The notes: a model not told the origin generated them from the letters alone. 56,962 nucleotides of DNA from an uncultured Peptococcaceae bacterium (GCA_947625705.1 CANQPG010000001.1:1-56962); one strand, 5' to 3'; shown: positions 10,353 through 19,337, counted from the first letter of the stretch. Program-made: numbers and translations.

Positions 10353-11357
10353 TTATTCCGCCCAGGCGGGCTTGAAGCTGCCTTTCACCTGGCCGCAGGT
10401 CATCGCCAAGAGAGCCATGCGCACAAACAGGCCGTTCCCGGCCTGACGGAAGTAGGCCGCGCCGGGGTAATCGTCCACCTCCAGCGCAATTTCGTTGACA
10501 CGCGGCAGGGCGTGCATGATGATGGCGCCCGGCTTGAAGTGCTGCACCGTCTCACCCGTCATCAGGTACATATCTTTCACGGCCTCATACTCGCCCAAGT
10601 CCATGAAGCGTTCTTTCTGCACCCGCGTCATGTAGATAATGTCGGCGTCTTTAACCGCCGCGTTAATGCCCTCGCGGAACTCCACCTCGATACCCGCCGT
10701 CTGCATTTTCTGCACAATGTCCAGCGGCATGGTCAGCTGCTCGGGGCTGGCCAGTATCAGTTTGCACTTGTAATACTTCAAAAACTCCACCAGCGAATGT
10801 ACCGTGCGGCCGTATTTCAGGTCGCCGATCAGCGCCACCGTCAGCCCCTCCGGGCTGCCCTTTTCTTTCACGATAGTGTACATGTCCAGCAGAGCCTGAC
10901 TGGGGTGCTGGCCGAAGCCGTCGCCCGCGTTGATGACGGGGTGGGTGGCCGCCGCCGCCGCGATCTGCGCGTCGCCCGTGCGGGGGCTTCTGATCACGAT
11001 AACGTCCGCATAATTATTCACCATTTTGATGGTATCATGCACCGTCTCGCCCTTGGAGGTGGAGCTGATCTGGTTATCCGGTGACTCCGCCAGCGTGATG
11101 ACCCGGCCGCCCAGCCGGTGCATAGCCGTCTCAAAGGAAAGACGCGTACGGGTGGAGGGCTCGAAAAACAGCGCCGCCATCACTCTGCCGTCCATATCCC
11201 AAAGCCGTTTGCCCTCGGCGAGCGCCTTTTCATAGAACGCGGCCACGCCCAGCACCGCTTCCATCTCCGCCTTGCTGAACTGCGGCGCGCCCAGGATATC
11301 CTTGCCCACAAAGCTTTGCAGCATAGCCGCGTCAGGAAACGCAAAATCCGTCAACAT
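10353..11357 (-). CDS. pyrB: aspartate carbamoyltransferase catalytic subunit
   Basis: 334 residues from the ATG at 11357, which has GAGGAGG 9 nt upstream; an extra 8 upstream codons lack a ribosome site. It transfers carbamoyl phosphate to aspartate, the committed step of pyrimidine synthesis. Motifs are FEPSTRTRLSFE (carbamoyl-phosphate loop), SPRTGD, HPSQALLDMYTI and the C-terminal MHALPRVNEI. The SSTSKGET 80s loop carries the catalytic Ser/Lys. No pyrI regulatory subunit or other pyr gene is adjacent, and no PyrR attenuator was recognised, so it is isolated here. Confidence 0.96.
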   Translation of the reverse strand: MLTDFAFPDAAMLQSFVGKDILGAPQFSKAEMEAVLGVAAFYEKALAEGKRLWDMDGRVMAALFFEPSTRTRLSFETAMHRLGGRVITLAESPDNQISSTSKGETVHDTIKMVNNYADVIVIRSPRTGDAQIAAAAATHPVINAGDGFGQHPSQALLDMYTIVKEKGSPEGLTVALIGDLKYGRTVHSLVEFLKYYKCKLILASPEQLTMPLDIVQKMQTAGIEVEFREGINAAVKDADIIYMTRVQKERFMDLGEYEAVKDMYLMTGETVQHFKPGAIIMHALPRVNEIALEVDDYPGAAYFRQAGNGLFVRMALLAMTCGQVKGSFKPAWAE

Positions 11358-11423
11358 TAAACACAGCCTCCTCGAAAACACACTAACTCTATCTTATATA
11401 AACCCAATGCTTATACACAAAAT

Positions 11424-14183
11424 TTAGGCTTCCGGCTGCCCCGGCAGCTGGGCCAGCACCTCGGCGCAGCGCGGGCAGACCTCGGCGTGTTCGCCGTCGT
11501 GGCCGATATGCTCGCTGTAGATCCAGCAGCGGGCGCACTTGATACCCTTGGCCGGCTCCACCGTCACTTTAATATCCGCCGCCGCCGCGTCCTCGATCAA
11601 CCGGCACTGCGAGACGATGAACAGGTGCGCCAGCTCGTCCTTGGCCGCCGCCAGCAGCTGATACGCTTCGCCGCCGGCCACGAGCGTCACCGCCGCGTCC
11701 AGCGAGTGGCCAATCGTCTTGGCCTGGCGCGCCAGCTCCAGCTCGCCCGCCACCTGCTCTTTCACGGCGGCCAGCTTCTGCCATTTTTCGTCCAGCTTAT
11801 CGTCCAGATACGCCGGGTTGACTTCCGGCATCGACAAAAGCTGCACGCTCGCCGGCGCTTCGCCCTGCTTCGGCATATAGCGGAAAATCTCCTCCGAGGT
11901 AAACGCCAAGATCGGCGTGATCAGCCGCACCAGCGCGTCCAGGATTTGATACATCACCGTCTGCACCGAGCGGCGCTGGGGGTCGCCCGGCAGCTCAGAA
12001 TACAGCGTGTCCTTGGTGATATCCAGATAGAGGTTGCTCATCTCCACCACGCAGAAGTGGTGAATGGCGTGATACACCCCGTGGAACTCGTAAGCGTCAT
12101 AGGCCGCGCGCACCTGCTCGATCAGCTTTTGCAGGCGGTGCAGCTGCCAGCGGTCAACCTCGCGCAGCTTGGCATACGGCAGCGCGTCTTTGGCCGGGTC
12201 AAAATCGTTCAGGTTGGAGAGCAGGAAGCGCGCCGTGTTGCGGATCTTGCGGTATGTCTCGCTGACCTGCTTCAAAATGCCGTTGCTGATGGCCAGATCA
12301 GAGCGGTAATCCGCCGAGCTGACCCACAGGCGCAGCACGTCCGCGCCCATTTTGTTGATAATTTCCAGCGGGTCGAGCGTGTTGCCGAGCGATTTGCTCA
12401 TTTTGCGGCCTTTCTCGTCCACCAAAAAGCCGTGGGTCAAAACGGCCTTATACGGCGCGTGCCCCTTGCAGGCCACGCCGATGTTCAGCGAGGAATTGAA
12501 CCAGCCGCGGTGCTGATCCGAACCCTCCAGATAGAGGTCGGCCGGCCAAGTCAGCTCCGGCCGCTTTTCCAGCACTGCCAAGTGGCTGCTGCCGCTGTCA
12601 AACCAGACGTCCATAATGTCGGTTTCCTTGCGGAAGTTATGGCAGCCGCACTCGCAGGTCAGTCCCTCGGGAATTAGATCCTTGGCCTCGCGCTCAAACC
12701 AGACGTTGGAGCCATACTCGGCAAACAGCGCCTGAATGTGCTTGATGGTCGCGTCGTTCACAATCTCCTTGCCGCAGTCCTCGCAGTAGAAGATCGGAAT
12801 GGGCACGCCCCAGGTGCGCTGACGCGAAATGCACCAGTCGCTGCGGTCTTTCACCATATTATAAATGCGGTCATGCCCCCAGGCGGGGATAAACTGCGTT
12901 TTGTCGATCTCGGCCAATGCCTGCTCGCGGAAGCCCTCGATCGAGCAGAACCACTGCTCCGTCGCGCGGAAGATGATGGGCTTTTTGCAGCGCCAGCAAT
13001 GCGGATAAGCGTGGGTGATCCATTGCAGCTTCAGCAGCGCCCCCGCCGCTTCGAGGTCTTTCACGACCTGCTTGCCGCCCGCGTCCAAGTCCATGCCGGC
13101 GTATTTGCCCGCTTCCGCGGTGAAGTGGCCGGTGTTGTCCACCGGCGAGAGGATATCCAGCCCGTAACGCTGCCCCACCTCAAAGTCGTCAACGCCATGC
13201 CCCGGCGCGGTATGGACGCAGCCGCAGCCGGCGTCCAGCGTCACATGGTCGCCCAAGATGACGACGGAGGGACGGTCGATCAGCGGGTGGCGGCAGGTGA
13301 TGCCCTCCAGCTCCTTGCCCTTGAACTCCTGCAAAATCTGTACATCTTTGGCGCCGATATCCTTGGCCACGCTGTCCAGCAGCTCTTTCGCCATCACCAG
13401 CTTCCGGCCGTCCACCAGCGCCACGGCATAGATATACTCGGCGTGGATACAAATGGCCAGGTTGGCGGGTATCGTCCACGGGGTGGTCGTCCAGATCACG
13501 AACGAAACGTCGTCCGCGAGTATTCCCTTGCCGTCCAGCAGCGGGAATTTAACGTAAATGGCCGGGCTTTTCACGTCGGCGTATTCCACCTCGGCCTCGG
13601 CCAGCGCCGTTTCACAGTCGGCGCACCAGTAAACGGGCTTCTTGCCCTTATAGATGTAGCCCTTTTTCACCATCTCGCCGAAAGCGCCGATCTGCGCCGC
13701 CTCAAATTCCTTTTGCAGCGTGATATAGGGGTGATCCCAATCGGCGCGCACGCCCAGCCGCTTAAACTGTTCGCGCTGGGTGTTCACAAACGAGCGGGCA
13801 AACTCCTCGCATTTCTGGCGGAAAGCCGCCTTATCCTCGCTGTGCTGGTTAATGCCCAGCTCCTTGATGGCGCGCTGCTCGATCGGCAGGCCGTGGGTAT
13901 CCCAGCCCGGCACATAGGGCGCGTCAAAGCCGGCCATGCTCTTATATTTCACAATGATGTCCTTTAACACCTTGTTCAGCACGTGACCGGTGTGAATGTT
14001 GCCGTTGGCATAAGGCGGGCCGTCATGCAGGACGAATTTGGGCAAGCCCTTGGTATGCTCCTGCACGCGGTTATAAATGTCCATCTCCTGCCAATGCTTC
14101 AGCGTTTCCGGTTCACGCTCCGGCAGGTTGCCGCGCATGGGAAAATCAGTTTCGGGCAGGTTCAGCGTCTTTCCGTAATCCAT
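11424..14183 (-). CDS. ileS: isoleucyl-tRNA synthetase
   Basis: 919 residues, class I synthetase of bacterial type. The HIGH-like signature is HTGH at residues 64-67 within [11 protein letters not shown]. The KMSKS loop is at about 594-598. The editing domain (CP1, with [11 protein letters not shown]) lies between them. The C-terminus has the zinc site [15 protein letters not shown] plus CPRC. Only 73 bp separate it from the upstream yggT gene, leaving no room for a T-box. It is the last gene of yggS-sepF-yggT-ileS, a standard Bacillota cell-division-linked order in which divIVA commonly sits before ileS; divIVA is absent here. Confidence 0.98.
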   Translation of the reverse strand: MDYGKTLNLPETDFPMRGNLPEREPETLKHWQEMDIYNRVQEHTKGLPKFVLHDGPPYANGNIHTGHVLNKVLKDIIVKYKSMAGFDAPYVPGWDTHGLPIEQRAIKELGINQHSEDKAAFRQKCEEFARSFVNTQREQFKRLGVRADWDHPYITLQKEFEAAQIGAFGEMVKKGYIYKGKKPVYWCADCETALAEAEVEYADVKSPAIYVKFPLLDGKGILADDVSFVIWTTTPWTIPANLAICIHAEYIYAVALVDGRKLVMAKELLDSVAKDIGAKDVQILQEFKGKELEGITCRHPLIDRPSVVILGDHVTLDAGCGCVHTAPGHGVDDFEVGQRYGLDILSPVDNTGHFTAEAGKYAGMDLDAGGKQVVKDLEAAGALLKLQWITHAYPHCWRCKKPIIFRATEQWFCSIEGFREQALAEIDKTQFIPAWGHDRIYNMVKDRSDWCISRQRTWGVPIPIFYCEDCGKEIVNDATIKHIQALFAEYGSNVWFEREAKDLIPEGLTCECGCHNFRKETDIMDVWFDSGSSHLAVLEKRPELTWPADLYLEGSDQHRGWFNSSLNIGVACKGHAPYKAVLTHGFLVDEKGRKMSKSLGNTLDPLEIINKMGADVLRLWVSSADYRSDLAISNGILKQVSETYRKIRNTARFLLSNLNDFDPAKDALPYAKLREVDRWQLHRLQKLIEQVRAAYDAYEFHGVYHAIHHFCVVEMSNLYLDITKDTLYSELPGDPQRRSVQTVMYQILDALVRLITPILAFTSEEIFRYMPKQGEAPASVQLLSMPEVNPAYLDDKLDEKWQKLAAVKEQVAGELELARQAKTIGHSLDAAVTLVAGGEAYQLLAAAKDELAHLFIVSQCRLIEDAAAADIKVTVEPAKGIKCARCWIYSEHIGHDGEHAEVCPRCAEVLAQLPGQPEA

Positions 14184-14256
14184 AACTAAAACTTCTCCTC
14201 ACTTCCAAAACAAACTATATAATCAGGCGTGCCAAAGGCCGGCATCAAATACCGGC

Positions 14257-14529
14257 CTAAAGCAGCAGCGCTAACAAACGAAACACCAGCGTTTCCAATA
14301 TATACAGGGCAAAAATAGCCAGCACCGGCGAAAAATCCACCGGAAAGCGCGGGCTCACCGGCAATATCCGCCGAAAGATGCGCAGAAACGGCTCGGTCAT
14401 CTCATAGATAAACGTCGTTATGGCATTGCCCCGCACCAGCGGAAACCATGAAAGCAGAATGTTCGCCAAGATCAGAATATAATAAACCTCAAAGGCGAAA
14501 TGGATAAAATTATAGGTAAATGCGTGCAT
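14257..14529 (-). CDS. yggT: YggT family membrane protein
   Basis: 90 residues, a single YggT repeat with two hydrophobic segments (about 5-28 and 65-88) flanking the conserved FYEMTEPFLRIFRRILP-like region (here IYEMTEPFLRIFRR). The family is a small integral membrane protein found next to sepF in Gram-positive bacteria and implicated in cell shape or division, with an undefined biochemical role. It sits 18 bp downstream of sepF in the yggS-sepF-yggT-ileS operon. Confidence 0.92.
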   Translation of the reverse strand: MHAFTYNFIHFAFEVYYILILANILLSWFPLVRGNAITTFIYEMTEPFLRIFRRILPVSPRFPVDFSPVLAIFALYILETLVFRLLALLL

Positions 14530-14547
14530 ATTTCGGCCTCTCGCCCC

Positions 14548-15036
14548 TTAACGCCGCCACGAAACAGGCGTTTCCGCCGCCGCGCCGCTGAACGCCTGCA
14601 CCTCGGGATCCATGATCTGCCCGGCCAGATCGACCTGGCTGGAGCTGAACAGGAAAGTGGAGCCGCTGACTTTCTTCGGCTCGCCGTTCAAGGCAAACAC
14701 CGCGCCGGAGAGAAAATCCACCATACGCTGCGCCGTCTCCTTATCCAGATCCTCGAAGTTGACGATGACCACCTTTTGGTCTTTAATGTTCTGGGCGATA
14801 TTCTGCAAATCCTCGTATGCCTTGGCTTTCACCAGCACCATCTCGCAGGCCTTTTTCGGGGTGGCGTTGCCGGGTATCGCCATAACCTGGTTGCGGCGCG
14901 CCTTTTTGGGATCCTGCTCCTGCCAGACGTCCTTTTCTGCGGCAGCAGCGATCTGATCCATCTCCTCCGGCTTTAAGGTGTCGTCTTCCTCCTCCTGAAA
15001 GAATACGCTGGTAACCTTGTTCCAAACTCCCGCCAT
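14548..15036 (-). CDS. sepF: cell division protein SepF
   Basis: 162 residues from the ATG at 15036 (AAGGAGG 8 nt upstream). It begins with the short amphipathic membrane-targeting helix MAGVWNKVTSVFF, followed by an acidic linker. The SepF core lies at about residues 60-140, with the VIVNFEDLDKETAQRMVDFLSGA segment. SepF anchors and bundles FtsZ filaments at the division septum. It lies between yggS and yggT, the standard Bacillota/Actinobacteria arrangement. Confidence 0.96.
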   Translation of the reverse strand: MAGVWNKVTSVFFQEEEDDTLKPEEMDQIAAAAEKDVWQEQDPKKARRNQVMAIPGNATPKKACEMVLVKAKAYEDLQNIAQNIKDQKVVIVNFEDLDKETAQRMVDFLSGAVFALNGEPKKVSGSTFLFSSSQVDLAGQIMDPEVQAFSGAAAETPVSWRR

Positions 15037-15097
15037 GTGAAAAACCTCCTTAAATAATCCAACCTGCCATATCACTTATATAATAGGTAAACCTAAG

Positions 15098-15811
15098 CTA
15101 ACGGTAGACCCTTCCGCCGAAGATACGGCTGCCCACCCGAACGATGGTGGCGCCTTCCTCAACGGCAATCTTATAATCATTAGACATTCCCATCGAAAGT
15201 TCCTGCATATTCAGGCGATTTAGCGCAAATTTTTCTGCTTTGCGGCGAATTTCGTCCCGAAGTTCCCGAAGCTCGGCAAACACCGGGCGCACCTCCGCCG
15301 CCGGCGCGTTGGGCGCCACCGTCATCAGCCCGTCCAGCGCGATATGCGGCATATCCTGCGCGATCTCCGCCGCCAGATCCCAAACCTCGGCCGGAGCCAG
15401 GCCGAATTTGCTTTCCTCGCCCGCCACGTTCACTTCCAGCAGGCAATGCACCGTTAAACCGGCCGCTGCCGCGCGCTTTTCCAGCTCCTCCGCCAGCCGC
15501 AGGCTCTCCAGCGAATGGATCAGCTCCACCTCTCCGATGATTTGGCGCGCCTTGTTGGTCTGCAAATGACCGATCAAATGCCATTTTGCCGCCGGCGGCA
15601 GCTGCGCTTTTTTACTCAAAAGCTCCTGCACGCGGTTTTCGCCGAGGCCGTCCACACCGAGCTGCCAGCAGGCCGCCACTTTCGGCGCTTCCACCGTTTT
15701 GGAGACGGCCAGCAAACGCACCGTCCGCGCGGCGTGTTCGCCCTCCGCCTGTGCCTTGGCGATCGCCGCCTTGACCTCGGCCAGATCAGCCGCCAGCTCC
15801 GGATACTCCAT
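15098..15811 (-). CDS. yggS: YggS family pyridoxal-phosphate-binding protein
   Basis: 237 residues from the ATG at 15811; a GTG four codons upstream is an alternative and neither has a clear ribosome site. The alanine-racemase N-terminal fold carries the PLP lysine in LLAVSKT, with family motifs GENRVQELLSK, WHLIGHLQTNK and the C-terminal ELSMGMSNDY followed by RVGSRIFG. It is known as a PLP homeostasis factor (PLPBP) without catalytic activity. First gene of the operon with sepF, yggT and ileS, behind the promoter at 15855-15883. Confidence 0.94.
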   Translation of the reverse strand: MEYPELAADLAEVKAAIAKAQAEGEHAARTVRLLAVSKTVEAPKVAACWQLGVDGLGENRVQELLSKKAQLPPAAKWHLIGHLQTNKARQIIGEVELIHSLESLRLAEELEKRAAAAGLTVHCLLEVNVAGEESKFGLAPAEVWDLAAEIAQDMPHIALDGLMTVAPNAPAAEVRPVFAELRELRDEIRRKAEKFALNRLNMQELSMGMSNDYKIAVEEGATIVRVGSRIFGGRVYR

Positions 15812-15854
15812 TGGACGCCCCACCCCCAGACTTCCGCCAATAAACTGATATTAT

Positions 15855-15883
15855 ATTGTACCATATTATGCAGCGGTTTGCAA
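15855..15883 (-). promoter_or_regulatory. sigma-A promoter of yggS-sepF-yggT-ileS
   Basis: TTGCAA (15883-15878), 17-bp spacer, TACAAT (15860-15855) on the minus strand, about 45 nt before the yggS ATG. Confidence 0.75.
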
Positions 15884-15999
15884 AGAGTTTTCCCGTAAAA
15901 AATTGCGCCCGCCCGCCGCCTTAAAAATTTTTTTTCGGCAAAATCCGCACCGGAAGCGGGTTTGGCGTTTTACCACCATATTTATTGGTATTTTTGCTA

Positions 16000-16028
16000 T
16001 TGACACCCAACATTTTGTATGAGATAAT
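16000..16028 (+). promoter_or_regulatory. sigma-A promoter of nrdD
   Basis: TTGACA (16000-16005), 17-bp spacer, GATAAT (16023-16028), about 75 nt before the nrdD ATG. The surrounding 200 bp is AT-rich. Two imperfect palindromes flank it (TACCA...TGGTA at 15971-15990 and TGC-CAC...GTG-GCA near 16033-16054). They do not match the NrdR box well enough to call. Confidence 0.75.
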
Positions 16029-16101
16029 ATTTTTGCTCACTGGATTTGTGCAGCATTCAGCATGATTAATATAATATAGTATGGTTTTTTGCAGGAGAGG
16101 A

Positions 16102-18444
16102 ATGGTTCAAATGTTTACCAACATCATCAAACGCGACGGGCGGCTGGCGCCCTATGACATCAGCAAGATCTCAACGGCGATCAATAAGGCGATGGAGGCC
16201 TGCGGCCGAAACTCAGAGGAAGCGGAATGTGACCGTCTGGCCGGGCTGGTGGAGGCCAAGCTGGAGGAAGCATTCCAGAGCGAGGCTCCCGGTATCGAGG
16301 ACATTCAGGACATGGTGGAGACCGTTTTGATGGAAAACGGCTACGCCATCGTGGCGCGGAAGTATATCATCTACCGCACCGAGCGCACCCGCAGCCGCGA
16401 AATGAACACGCGCCTGATGCGTATCTATGACGAGCTGACCAACACGGACTCGCTGCTTTCGGATATGAAGCGCGACAACGCCAACATCGACGGCGACACC
16501 GCGATGGGCACCATGCTGAAATACGGCAGCGAGGGCGCCAAGGATTACTACGAAAAATACGTTCTGACCCCGGCGCAGAGCAAGGCGCACAGCGAGGGCG
16601 ATATCCATATCCACGATTTCGATTTCTATACCCTGACCACCACCTGCTGCCAGATCAACCTGCTGGAGCTGTTTAAGGACGGCTTCTCCACCGGGCACGG
16701 CTTCCTGCGCGAGCCGAACGATATTTCCAGCTACACGGCGCTGGCCTGCATCGCCATCCAGTCCAACCAGAACGACCAGCACGGCGGCCAGAGCGTGCCG
16801 AACTTCGATTACTGCATGGCTCCCGGCGTCGCCAAGACGTTCAAGAAGCTTTATATCAGCAACTTCCATAAGGCGGCGCAGCTGCTTTGCCCCGAATATA
16901 CGCTGACACAGGCGGAGACCAAAGCCGTTTTTGCCGGGCTGGAGGAAGCCGGCAAAGGCCGCCCCACCCTGGAAATGGACAAGAAATTCCTGGCGGCTCT
17001 CGCCAAGGCGTTTGCGGACAAGCTGCCGCAGGACGTTTACGACAAAGCGGCGGAATTTGCCTACAAAAACGCCCTCGCCGAAACGGACAAGCACACCTAT
17101 CAGGCGATGGAGGCGCTGGTGCACAACCTGAACACCATGCACAGCCGCGCCGGTGCGCAGACGCCGTTTTCTTCCATTAACTACGGCACCGACACCTCGC
17201 CGGAGGGGCGCATGGCCATCAAGAACATTCTGCTGGCGACGGAAGCCGGCCTCGGCCAGGGCGAGACCCCTATCTTCCCGATCCACATCTTCAAGGTGAA
17301 AGAGGGCGTCAGCTTCAACCCCGGCGACCCGAATTATGACCTCTTTAAGCTGGCCTGCCGCGTTTCGGCCAAGCGTCTGTTCCCGAACTTCTCGTTCATC
17401 GACGCGCCGTTCAACCTGCAATACTACAAGCCCGGCCACCCCGAGACCGAGGTATCCTACATGGGCTGCCGCACCCGCGTTTTGGGCAATAATTACGACC
17501 CCACGCATGAGATCACCTATGGCCGCGGCAATCTGAGCTTCACCTCCATCAACCTGCCGCGTATCGGTATCAAGGCCAACCACAGCCTGGAGCTCTTCTT
17601 CGACGACCTGGAGCGCAAAATGGATCTGGTGGCCAACCAGCTGCTGGACCGCTTCAAAATTCAGTCGCATAAGCACGTCCGCAACTTCCCGTTCCTGATG
17701 GGGCAGGGCGTGTGGATCGGCTCGAAGGATCTGGATATCGACGACGAGGTGGGCGAGGTGCTGAAGCACGGCACCCTCTCCATCGGCTTTATCGGCCTGG
17801 CGGAAACGCTGGTGGCGCTCACGGGGCACCATCACGGCGAAAGCATGGAAGCACGCAACCTGGGGCTGGAAATTGTCGGCTTCATGCGGGAATACTGCGA
17901 CAGAAAAAGCAAGGAGACCGGCCTTAACTTCACGCTGCTGGCCACCCCGGCCGAGGGGCTTTCCGGCCGCTTCGTGCGTATCGACAAGAAAAAGTTCGGC
18001 ATTATCCCCGGCGTGACCGACCGCGAGTATTACACCAACAGCTTCCACGTGCCGGTATATTACAACATCAGCGCCTATGACAAGCTGCGCATTGAAGCGC
18101 CCTATCACGCGCTGACCAACGCCGGCCATATCTCCTATGTGGAGCTGGACGGCGATACCGCCAAAAATCTGGAAGCGTTTGAAAGCGTCGTCCGCTTCAT
18201 GAAAGAAGTCGGTATCGGCTACGGCTCCATCAACCACCCCGTCGACCGCGACCCCGTCTGCGGTTACAGCGGTATTATCAACGAGGTCTGCCCGCGCTGC
18301 GGCCGGCATGAGGGCGAGGGCGTACCCGTCGAAAAGCTGCGCCAAATCAAGGCCACCAACCGCGGCAACGCCGACACCTGCGGCTATTGCGGCGATATCG
18401 GCGAGGAGAGCGAGCGCGAACAACACCCCAACAAGTTGGGCTAA
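16102..18444 (+). CDS. nrdD: anaerobic ribonucleoside-triphosphate reductase, large chain lacking the glycyl-radical segment
   Basis: 780 residues from the ATG at 16102 (AGGAG upstream; ATG at 16111 is possible). It reduces ribonucleoside triphosphates to deoxy forms under anaerobiosis. An ATP-cone occupies about residues 3-95 (IIKRDGRLAPYDISK). The ten-stranded barrel core contains TTTCCQINLLELF and the active-site cysteine Cys456 in MGCRT. The C-terminal zinc region has Cys720, Cys730/Cys733 and Cys760/Cys763. Family members continue from here into the radical motif RxxGY. This protein instead ends with GDIGEESEREQHPNKLG and has no such glycine. The missing segment is encoded by the separate ORF at 18545-18703. 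nrdG follows and nrdR is convergent. Confidence 0.95.
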   Translation: MVQMFTNIIKRDGRLAPYDISKISTAINKAMEACGRNSEEAECDRLAGLVEAKLEEAFQSEAPGIEDIQDMVETVLMENGYAIVARKYIIYRTERTRSREMNTRLMRIYDELTNTDSLLSDMKRDNANIDGDTAMGTMLKYGSEGAKDYYEKYVLTPAQSKAHSEGDIHIHDFDFYTLTTTCCQINLLELFKDGFSTGHGFLREPNDISSYTALACIAIQSNQNDQHGGQSVPNFDYCMAPGVAKTFKKLYISNFHKAAQLLCPEYTLTQAETKAVFAGLEEAGKGRPTLEMDKKFLAALAKAFADKLPQDVYDKAAEFAYKNALAETDKHTYQAMEALVHNLNTMHSRAGAQTPFSSINYGTDTSPEGRMAIKNILLATEAGLGQGETPIFPIHIFKVKEGVSFNPGDPNYDLFKLACRVSAKRLFPNFSFIDAPFNLQYYKPGHPETEVSYMGCRTRVLGNNYDPTHEITYGRGNLSFTSINLPRIGIKANHSLELFFDDLERKMDLVANQLLDRFKIQSHKHVRNFPFLMGQGVWIGSKDLDIDDEVGEVLKHGTLSIGFIGLAETLVALTGHHHGESMEARNLGLEIVGFMREYCDRKSKETGLNFTLLATPAEGLSGRFVRIDKKKFGIIPGVTDREYYTNSFHVPVYYNISAYDKLRIEAPYHALTNAGHISYVELDGDTAKNLEAFESVVRFMKEVGIGYGSINHPVDRDPVCGYSGIINEVCPRCGRHEGEGVPVEKLRQIKATNRGNADTCGYCGDIGEESEREQHPNKLG

Positions 18445-18466
18445 AAAATAATTTTACAACTACATA

Positions 18467-18495
18467 TTGACAAAAGCGCCAAGGTAAGTTAAAAT
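18467..18495 (+). promoter_or_regulatory. near-consensus sigma-A promoter inside the nrd locus
   Basis: TTGACA (18467-18472), 17-bp spacer, TAAAAT (18490-18495), 50 nt before the small glycyl-radical ORF. A 5-bp inverted repeat, AGGTA (18482-18486) and TACCT (18497-18501), brackets the -10 box and could be an operator. It gives the radical-domain ORF and nrdG expression independent of nrdD. Confidence 0.8.
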
Positions 18496-18544
18496 ATACC
18501 TACAACACGCCAAACAATACTCATACATAAAGGAGACGATAAAT

Positions 18545-18703
18545 ATGACACCGGCAAAGAAAATTCAAAACACTGAACTGATCGGCGAGGGCGTCGGCTT
18601 TGAACGTATCCGCCGCATCACCGGCTATCTGGTTGGCACGCTCGACCGCTTCAACGACGCTAAGCGCTGCGAGGAAAAGGATCGCGTAAAGCATGGCCTT
18701 TGA
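18545..18703 (+). CDS. stand-alone glycyl-radical domain of class III ribonucleotide reductase (52 aa)
   Basis: Translation from the ATG at 18545 gives 52 residues. Positions 20-50 contain ERIRRITGYLVG, then TLDRFNDAKR, then EEKDRVKH: the canonical NrdD C-terminal glycyl-radical loop, with the radical residue at Gly27 (RITGY). The first 19 residues are a short linker. AGGAG lies 9 nt before the ATG. The ORF starts 100 nt after the nrdD stop, has its own TTGACA-17-TAAAAT promoter and overlaps the nrdG start by 11 bp. It supplies what NrdD at 16102-18444 lacks, so the two probably form one enzyme by non-covalent docking (inference). The concept resembles YfiD/GrcA, which replaces an oxygen-cleaved radical domain of pyruvate formate-lyase. 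Confidence 0.9.
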   Translation: MTPAKKIQNTELIGEGVGFERIRRITGYLVGTLDRFNDAKRCEEKDRVKHGL

Positions 18704-19232
18704 TCCCGCTGATTTGAACAAAAAGAATATCCGGTTGGCCGGCGTCGTCAACGACTCGATAACCGACGGGCCGGGTATTCGTTTCACCGTTTTTGTGCAG
18801 GGCTGCCCGCACCATTGCCCGCATTGCCAAAACCCGCAGACATGGGATTTTGACGGCGGCGAGCTGGTATCGGCGGCAGAGCTTTTGGCCGATATCGAGC
18901 AAAACCCCCTGCTTGGCGGCGTAACGTTCAGCGGCGGCGAGCCGCTGGCGCAGGCGGAAGCGCTGCTGCCGCTGGCCGAAGCCGTTCGGCAGAAAGGCCT
19001 GGGCTTGGCGATCTACACCGGCTATACGTTTGAACGGCTGCTGGAAATGCAGGATAAGGCGATCATGCAGCTGTTGGCGCTGGCCGATACGCTCGTTGAC
19101 GGGCCGTTCATCATGGCGGAGCGCAACCTGGAGCTGAACTTCCGCGGCTCAAGCAACCAACGCATTATCGACCTGCCCCAGTCTTTGGCGGCAGGCAAAG
19201 CGATAATCGACACATCAGAAAGATGGAATTAA
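18693..19232 (+). CDS. nrdG: anaerobic ribonucleoside-triphosphate reductase activating protein
   Basis: 179 residues. Radical-SAM activase with the CxxxCxxC iron-sulfur motif at Cys38, Cys42 and Cys45 (GCPHHCPHCQNP) and the SAM motif TFSGGEPLAQ. It generates the glycyl radical on NrdD, which here should be Gly27 of the separate 52-residue protein. The ATG lies inside the end of that ORF (11-bp overlap in another frame), so the two are translationally coupled. It ends 1-2 bp before a strong terminator. Confidence 0.96.
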   Translation: MAFDPADLNKKNIRLAGVVNDSITDGPGIRFTVFVQGCPHHCPHCQNPQTWDFDGGELVSAAELLADIEQNPLLGGVTFSGGEPLAQAEALLPLAEAVRQKGLGLAIYTGYTFERLLEMQDKAIMQLLALADTLVDGPFIMAERNLELNFRGSSNQRIIDLPQSLAAGKAIIDTSERWN

Positions 19233-19260
19233 AAAAGACCTCGCAATGCGAGGTCTTTTT
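19232..19260. terminator. bidirectional terminator after nrdG
   Basis: AAAAAGACCTCGC pairs perfectly with GCGAGGTCTTTTT around the loop AAT. It also serves the convergent nrdR side. Confidence 0.9.
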
Positions 19261-19277
19261 GTTATGTATCGGCACTT

Positions 19278-19337
19278 TTTTCGCACGAACACTCAGAAGC
19301 GCATAAGCGTTCTTTTCGCACGAACACCAGAAGCGCA
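19278..19337. repeat. direct repeat, about 25 bp twice, between nrdG and nrdR
   Basis: TTTTCGCACGAACAC(T)CAGAAGCGCA occurs at 19278-19303 and, one base shorter, at 19313-19337. The 180-bp stretch 19261-19443 otherwise holds no gene I can support. Confidence 0.7.

Noticed and set aside
10353-11357. Ornithine rather than aspartate carbamoyltransferase
   Set aside because: The SSTSKGET loop and HPSQALLD motifs fit PyrB; the ornithine enzyme's C-terminal HCLP motif is absent.
14184-14256. T-box leader of ileS
   Set aside because: The 73-bp gap is too short and lacks the T-box sequence.
15971-16054. NrdR boxes upstream of nrdD
   Set aside because: The palindromes have the wrong spacing and bases for the ACACTATATATAGTGT-type consensus; at best degenerate.
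16213-18426. 737-codon open frame antisense to nrdD
   Set aside because: Shadow of a GC-rich gene; composition is typical of antisense frames and there is no ribosome site or family.
18445-18703. A simple frameshift or premature stop splitting nrdD
   Set aside because: The small ORF starts with its own ATG and ribosome site, follows a 100-nt spacer with a promoter, and NrdD carries a distinct extra C-terminal sequence; one base change could not join them. Resequencing would still be worthwhile.
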